A stretch of 9,447 nt of DNA from Candidatus Aminicenantes bacterium UBA4820 (GTDB lineage: Bacteria; Acidobacteriota; UBA4820): the NCBI GenBank assembly GCA_002402325.1, contig DHFQ01000040.1, positions 1 to 9,447 of the forward strand, in the 5' to 3' direction. Below the pieces are notes generated by a model. It was given only the letters and a program-made list of their open reading frames with translations. It made no database searches and was not told the origin of the DNA. A program made the position numbers and the translations under genes. Positions 6,004-9,447 of this stretch are shown here, one piece after another (position 1 is the stretch's first letter; each line of letters starts with the position of its first letter).

Positions 6004-7395
6004 ATGAAAAAATTATTTAGTGTAGTTTTGTTGTTATACTGTTTTTCACTCTTTTCTCAAACAAATGACCTTGAAGAGAGAATCAATAAGTTGGAGGAAA
6101 CTCTCCTAAACCAGTCAAAGACGATTCAGGAACAGCAAAAGATAATTGATGAACTTAAATCTGAGATTGAGGCAATGAAATTGGTGGAAGAGTCGGTAAA
6201 AAAGGAAATCCCGCCCATTCAGGAAAAGGAAGAATTTACTTTAAAGCCAGGTGCACTTTTTGGCTCTTCAACCCTTATGAATCCTAATATATCTGTTGTG
6301 GTTGACACAAGCGCCTATACATCAAACCTCACAAAGGAGGAACTTGAACATAGGTATCTTTTAGGGTTTTTGCCTTCCCCGCACAATCACGAAGAAGATA
6401 GGTTGGAACATGGACATTTAGATGAAGAAGAAGGCTATGGAAAAGGGTTTCATTTCAATTACGCTGAACTTTATCTCTATGCCCCTGTTGATCCCTATTT
6501 TAATCTCTATACAGTAATTCCCTTTAGCGAAGATGGTTCTGAGGTTGAGGAGGCATATTTTGTAACAACTTCTCTCCCTTATGGATTTCAAATAAAGGGT
6601 GGGAAATTCAAAAGTGGGATTGGTAGGCTTAATTCTCAACACGCCCATAACTGGGACTTTTATGATGCGCCTTTACCCTATACCGCTTTTCTTGGTGGAG
6701 AAGGAATGTCGGATAAGGGAGCATCTGTTAATTACCTTCCTTCACTTCCATTTTATTTGAATTTAGGAGCAGAAATTTTTCAGGGAGAAAATGAAATACT
6801 TTTTGGTAAAGAGGCAAAAAATGGTCCCCACGCTTACTCCCTCTACGCAAAGACATCTTTTGACTTTGGAAGCCATTCAACCATTCTTACCGGGATATCA
6901 ATCTTAAAGGGAAACACATATACACAAATAGGTGAGGACTCTTATTTTGATGGTAAATCTTCTCTCTATGATTTTGAATTTACCTACAAATGGAAAAAAT
7001 CTAAATATAAGGGCTTTACTCTCCAGAGTGAATATCTTTGCAGAAAACAGAAAGGCTCGTTAGACAATGAAAATTTAAGTGATTCATTAAGAAGAGTTCA
7101 AGATGGATTTTACATTCAGGCTCTCTATTTATTTGGAAATGGAAGATGGAGAGTTGGAACAAGATATGACAGGCTAAATCTTTTTAAGGATTCCTACAAA
7201 TTGAATGATGAAGATATCTACTTTGGTAAAGACCCATACAGATTATCAGCAATGGTTGAATACAATCCAACGGAATTTACAAGGATAAGGCTTCAATACA
7301 ACCATGACAAATCTTACAGAGTTCAAAAAACAAATAAGGAATTTGTTCTTCAATTTATTTTTGGTATTGGTGCTCACGCCGCTCACGCTTTTTAA
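6004..7395 (+). CDS. Outer-membrane beta-barrel protein with coiled-coil N-terminus, linked to zinc/metal uptake
   Basis: A 463-residue exported protein. Residues 1-19 are a signal peptide (MKKLFSVVLLLYCFSLFSQ). Residues ~22-60 form a heptad-patterned coiled coil rich in Glu, Gln and Lys, as in trimeric porins whose N-terminus contacts peptidoglycan or forms a stalk. From ~75 onwards alternating polar/aromatic segments (for example FNYAELYLYAPV, YGFQIKGGKFKSGIG, FYIQALYLFG, FTRIRLQYNHD) look like barrel strands, and the chain ends GIGAHAAHAF with the C-terminal Phe needed for outer-membrane assembly. This ending resembles proteins annotated as zinc-regulated outer-membrane proteins beside ZnuA genes. 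Residues 127-150 hold a His-rich acidic stretch (H127, H129, H136, H138, H150), a likely metal-attracting loop. No TonB plug domain is seen. Cys13 lies in the signal peptide without a proper lipobox. The metal specificity is inferred from context. Confidence 0.82.
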   Translation: MKKLFSVVLLLYCFSLFSQTNDLEERINKLEETLLNQSKTIQEQQKIIDELKSEIEAMKLVEESVKKEIPPIQEKEEFTLKPGALFGSSTLMNPNISVVVDTSAYTSNLTKEELEHRYLLGFLPSPHNHEEDRLEHGHLDEEEGYGKGFHFNYAELYLYAPVDPYFNLYTVIPFSEDGSEVEEAYFVTTSLPYGFQIKGGKFKSGIGRLNSQHAHNWDFYDAPLPYTAFLGGEGMSDKGASVNYLPSLPFYLNLGAEIFQGENEILFGKEAKNGPHAYSLYAKTSFDFGSHSTILTGISILKGNTYTQIGEDSYFDGKSSLYDFEFTYKWKKSKYKGFTLQSEYLCRKQKGSLDNENLSDSLRRVQDGFYIQALYLFGNGRWRVGTRYDRLNLFKDSYKLNDEDIYFGKDPYRLSAMVEYNPTEFTRIRLQYNHDKSYRVQKTNKEFVLQFIFGIGAHAAHAF

Positions 7396-7405
7396 GGAGG
7401 CTTAA

Positions 7406-8284
7406 ATGAAAAAAATAGTTTTTCTTTTGATTTTCTTATTTTCTCTCCCTTCAATTGCAAATATAAAGGTCGTATGCACTCTTCCTTTCATAGGAGAACT
7501 CAGCAATGAAATAGGCAGAGATAAAGTTGAATTAACAATTCTGGTAAAGCCCGATGAAGACCCTCATTATGCAGAACCAAAGCCAAGTATGATTCTTGCA
7601 GCAAAGAAGGCTGATATTCTTTTCTATAATGGACTTGACCTTGAAATTGGTTATCTTCCAAGGATAATTGAATCTTCAAATAATCCCAAAATTCAACCAG
7701 GAAGAGAAGGAAATATTGACCTTTCTCAATTTGTTTCAGTCATTGAAAAACCATCAGCGTTTGATAGAAGTATGGGAGACATTCATCCACTTGGTAACCC
7801 GCACTATGTTTTTTCACCTAAAAACATTAAAGAGGTTTGTAAAGGGATTGAAAAAGTTTTTTCAAAAAATGATCCTTCAAATGCGGAATACTACAAGGCA
7901 AACTTGCAAGAGTTTCTTATTAAACTTGAAACAAAAGAAAAAGAGTGGCACTCCCTAAATCTGAAAAGCAAGAAAATAATCACATATCATAAACTTTTTG
8001 AATATCTTGCAGATGAATTTGGCTTTCAGATAGTTTCAAACATAGAGCCAAAGCCTGGTATTCCTCCTTCTGCAAAACATTTAGGCGAACTTTTAAAAAC
8101 TCTTGCAAGAGAAAAAATTGATTTAATCCTAACCACAAATGTAGTTGGAGAAAAAGAGGCAAAGTATCTTTCAGAGAAAAGTGGCGTAAAAATGAAAATT
8201 GTCGCACAAGATGTGGGAGGGACATCTGAGGCAAAAGATTGGTTTTCTTTGATTGATTCAGTTCTTTTATCTATAGGGGGATAA
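7406..8284 (+). CDS. znuA: Metal ABC transporter substrate-binding protein, ZnuA/TroA-like (cluster A-I)
   Basis: A 292-residue periplasmic metal-binding protein. Residues 1-18 are a signal peptide ending in SIA. The family ligands are visible: H54 in DPHYAEPKPS, H133 in GNPHYVFSP (with H127 nearby) and H195 in TYHKLFEYL; the fourth ligand is probably an acidic residue near the C-terminus, after VGGTSEAKDW. In this family the protein captures Zn(II) or Mn(II) and passes it to the permease. The His-rich loop common in ZnuA proteins is absent, so zinc against manganese cannot be decided; the His-rich barrel upstream may supply that role. AAGGAGG (7394-7400) overlaps the previous stop codon and lies 5 bases before the ATG. 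The permease gene starts 6 bases after the stop. The symbol is given by family and is not proof of zinc specificity. Confidence 0.9.
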   Translation: MKKIVFLLIFLFSLPSIANIKVVCTLPFIGELSNEIGRDKVELTILVKPDEDPHYAEPKPSMILAAKKADILFYNGLDLEIGYLPRIIESSNNPKIQPGREGNIDLSQFVSVIEKPSAFDRSMGDIHPLGNPHYVFSPKNIKEVCKGIEKVFSKNDPSNAEYYKANLQEFLIKLETKEKEWHSLNLKSKKIITYHKLFEYLADEFGFQIVSNIEPKPGIPPSAKHLGELLKTLAREKIDLILTTNVVGEKEAKYLSEKSGVKMKIVAQDVGGTSEAKDWFSLIDSVLLSIGG

Positions 8285-8290
8285 GATAAA

Positions 8291-9091
8291 ATGGAAAGTT
8301 TAAGTTTTCTAATCTGCCCATTTCTTGCCTGTATAGCATTGGTCCTTATCCACGCTTATTTTGGTATACACATCCTTCAAAGAGGAATTATTTTTGTTGA
8401 CCTTGCGATGGCTCAGTTTATAGGGATAGGGATTGCCCTCTCTTTTTACCTTGCCTATGAAAACCACTACATATTAGCACTTCTCTTTGCAAGTCTTGGA
8501 GCGATTGTCTTTGCCTTTTCAAAAAAGGTGGAAAAATTAGTTCAGCTTGAAGCGTTCATTGGTGTGGTCTATGTTTTTTCCTTTACAACTGCGCTAATTA
8601 TTTTAGGGCAATCGCCTCACGGTTCAGAAGAGTTTAATTCTATTTTGAATGGAAATATACTGTGGGTATCATATCGTGAGGTTGCCTTTGCTTATCTATT
8701 ATATGCATTGATTGGGCTTTTTCATTATCTTCTTAGAAAACAATTTTTTGCGATTACATTTGAAGGAAAGCAAAATAGTTTTATGGAATTCCTCTTTTTC
8801 TTCACATTTGGATTGGTTCTTGTCAAATCAGTTGTTATGGCGGGCGTCCTAACTGTTTTTTCGTTTCTCATAATTCCATCGCTGATAGGAAGACTTTTTA
8901 CAAGGAAATTTAGTAAGTCTTTGCTTATTGGGTATTGTGTTGGAACACTGGCGACATTTATTGCCATTGTTATCTCATTTAAATACGACCTTCCAACATC
9001 ACCAGTAATTGTTATGCTTATGAGCATAACATTCTTCGGATTGCTTATTTTTAAGACAATTAAATCAAAGAATTTGGTGAGGGGAGCTTAG
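8291..9091 (+). CDS. znuB: Metal ABC transporter permease, ZnuB/MntB-like (ABC-3 family)
   Basis: A 266-residue integral inner-membrane protein with about seven to eight hydrophobic segments. The stretch RGIIFVDLAMAQFIGIGIAL (about 32-51) matches the conserved first cytoplasmic-loop/helix of ABC-3 permeases, and the KSVVMAGVLTVFSFLIIPSL region near 177-196 matches the conserved helix that precedes the ATPase-contact loop. The length is usual for the family. It should form the membrane channel for the ion delivered by the ZnuA-like protein encoded just upstream. AGGGGG (8275-8280), inside the end of that gene, is a usable ribosome site. The ATPase that must power it (ZnuC type) is not in this window, because the operon ends in a terminator on this gene's stop codon. 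Confidence 0.9.
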   Translation: MESLSFLICPFLACIALVLIHAYFGIHILQRGIIFVDLAMAQFIGIGIALSFYLAYENHYILALLFASLGAIVFAFSKKVEKLVQLEAFIGVVYVFSFTTALIILGQSPHGSEEFNSILNGNILWVSYREVAFAYLLYALIGLFHYLLRKQFFAITFEGKQNSFMEFLFFFTFGLVLVKSVVMAGVLTVFSFLIIPSLIGRLFTRKFSKSLLIGYCVGTLATFIAIVISFKYDLPTSPVIVMLMSITFFGLLIFKTIKSKNLVRGA

Positions 9092-9105
9092 TCTCCCCTC
9101 ATTTT
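9079..9105 (+). terminator. Rho-independent terminator overlapping the permease stop codon
   Basis: A perfect 8-bp GC-rich stem, GAGGGGAG (9079-9086) with CTCCCCTC (9093-9100), encloses a 6-base loop. One A-T pair can extend it (9078/9101). It is followed by a short T run (9102-9105). The TAG stop of the permease (9089-9091) is in the loop. It closes the metal-uptake operon. Confidence 0.85.
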
Positions 9106-9230
9106 GAAATTAATATAGTTTAAACAAAACCTTTAAAATCTTTCCACCACAACAGGGAGTGATTCCTATAAAAATAGTAAAAACATTACCTTGCTTTAAA
9201 AAATGGGGTAAATTAGAAATCTAAAGTGAG

Positions 9231-9292
9231 AACCCAAACCTCCAACTACCTAATACATCTGAATTGTTTTCCCCTAAATAACAAGTTGGGTT
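9231..9292. repeat. Spaced inverted repeat AACCCAA ... TTGGGTT
   Basis: Perfect 7-bp inverted arms (9231-9237 and 9286-9292) are separated by 48 bases. Immediately after the right arm begins the GC-rich stem-loop at 9295. Together they could fold as two adjacent helices of a structured RNA or mark the edge of a decayed element. Seven bases alone is weak evidence. Confidence 0.35.
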
Positions 9293-9294
9293 AA

Positions 9295-9318
9295 CCTCTG
9301 GTGTTTATACCCCGGAGG
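9295..9318. repeat. GC-rich stem-loop with a competing alternative hairpin
   Basis: CCTCTGG (9295-9301) pairs with CCGGAGG (9312-9318) over 7 bp, including one G-U pair, around a 10-base loop. The right arm can instead form a short hairpin CCCC-GGA-GGGG (9310-9320). No T run follows, so it is not a standard terminator. GC-rich islands are rare in this AT-rich window. Confidence 0.45.
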
Positions 9319-9323
9319 GGCAT

Positions 9324-9372
9324 TGAAAATTGCAAACTGAAAAATGGAAAATGGAGATTGTAAATTCAAGAA
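9324..9372. repeat. Degenerate 7-bp tandem repeat, consensus about TGNAAAT, seven units
   Basis: Seven consecutive heptamers can be read without gaps: TGAAAAT, TGCAAAC, TGAAAAA, TGGAAAA, TGGAGAT, TGTAAAT, and a worn last unit TCAAGAA. Six of seven begin with TG and the third base varies. It lies between the GC-rich stem-loop and the window end, outside any supportable gene. Decayed 7-bp periodic repeats of this look occur in intergenic DNA of some AT-rich bacteria; a function is not known to me. Confidence 0.6.
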
Positions 9373-9447
9373 CAAATTTAAAATGGAATTGATAGCCATA
9401 GGGCATTTTTTTATCTCAAAGAAAGATATAAATCAATTCAGGATTTT

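Larger units (their letters stand above)
9106..9447. other. Non-coding region with inverted repeats and low-complexity sequence
   Basis: This stretch of about 340 bases holds no ORF that I can support on either strand. It contains an inverted pair AACCCAA/TTGGGTT (9231-9237 and 9286-9292), a GC-rich stem-loop (9295-9318), and a degenerate 7-bp repeat (9324-9372). A frame beginning with ATG at 9344 stays open to the window end but starts inside the repeat and has no ribosome site. No convincing promoter was found. Confidence 0.6.

Noticed and set aside
6004..6060. Lipoprotein signal in the outer-membrane protein because of Cys13
   Set aside because: The residue before the Cys is Tyr and the Cys lies within the hydrophobic core, which does not fit a lipobox.
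9236..9415. Minus-strand small ORFs in the final intergenic region, such as one starting MPYGYQF
   Set aside because: About 33 codons or fewer, low-complexity composition from the heptamer repeat, no ribosome site.
9344..9447. Open frame from ATG at 9344 (or 9383) to the window end, reading into MELIAIGHFF...
   Set aside because: It starts within the 7-bp repeat, has no Shine-Dalgarno for either ATG, and about 34 stop-free codons is not rare enough. It could be a true gene start only if the frame continues with homology beyond the window.
9106..9447. CRISPR array or tRNA gene in the terminal non-coding region
   Set aside because: The 7-bp units are contiguous without spacers, and no cloverleaf or TTCGA-type T-arm is visible.

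Overview
The window is AT-rich (roughly one third G+C by eye) and densely coded. All convincing genes are on the + strand. Arginine is written almost only as AGA/AGG and ATA is common for isoleucine, a codon style frequent in thermophilic or AT-rich anaerobes. A beta-barrel protein with a signal peptide and a C-terminal phenylalanine implies an outer membrane. Abundant [4Fe-4S] proteins and a radical SAM enzyme point to anaerobic life. I infer an anaerobic, possibly thermophilic, diderm bacterium but cannot name the genus.

Region 1 (1-5621) is one tightly packed, probably co-transcribed cluster. It holds the 3' part of a ferritin-like protein, a NifX-type (DIMCO) protein, a TrmO-type tRNA methyltransferase, a MinD/Mrp-like ATPase with an inserted 2[4Fe-4S] ferredoxin domain, a COG0731-type radical SAM protein with a C-terminal winged helix, a class I methyltransferase, a second ferredoxin-containing ATPase, a second NifX-type protein with a Cys/His tail, and a second methyltransferase. 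Four gene junctions overlap by 4-32 bases, which suggests translational coupling. The pairing of two FeS ATPases with DIMCO proteins resembles the orange-protein (ORP) loci of Desulfovibrio. The radical SAM, TrmO and methyltransferase partners make this version distinctive. A role in assembling or carrying a metal-sulfur cofactor, or in redox-linked RNA modification, is inference.

Region 2 (5624-9105) is a separate transcription unit for metal, probably zinc or manganese, uptake. It has a good sigma70-like promoter overlapped by a palindromic candidate operator. The genes are a small His/Cys membrane protein, an outer-membrane barrel with a His-rich segment, a ZnuA-like binding protein and a ZnuB-like permease. 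A strong intrinsic terminator sits on the permease stop codon. No ABC ATPase is present in the window.

Region 3 (9106-9447) has no supportable gene. It contains inverted repeats, a GC-rich stem-loop and a degenerate 7-bp tandem repeat.
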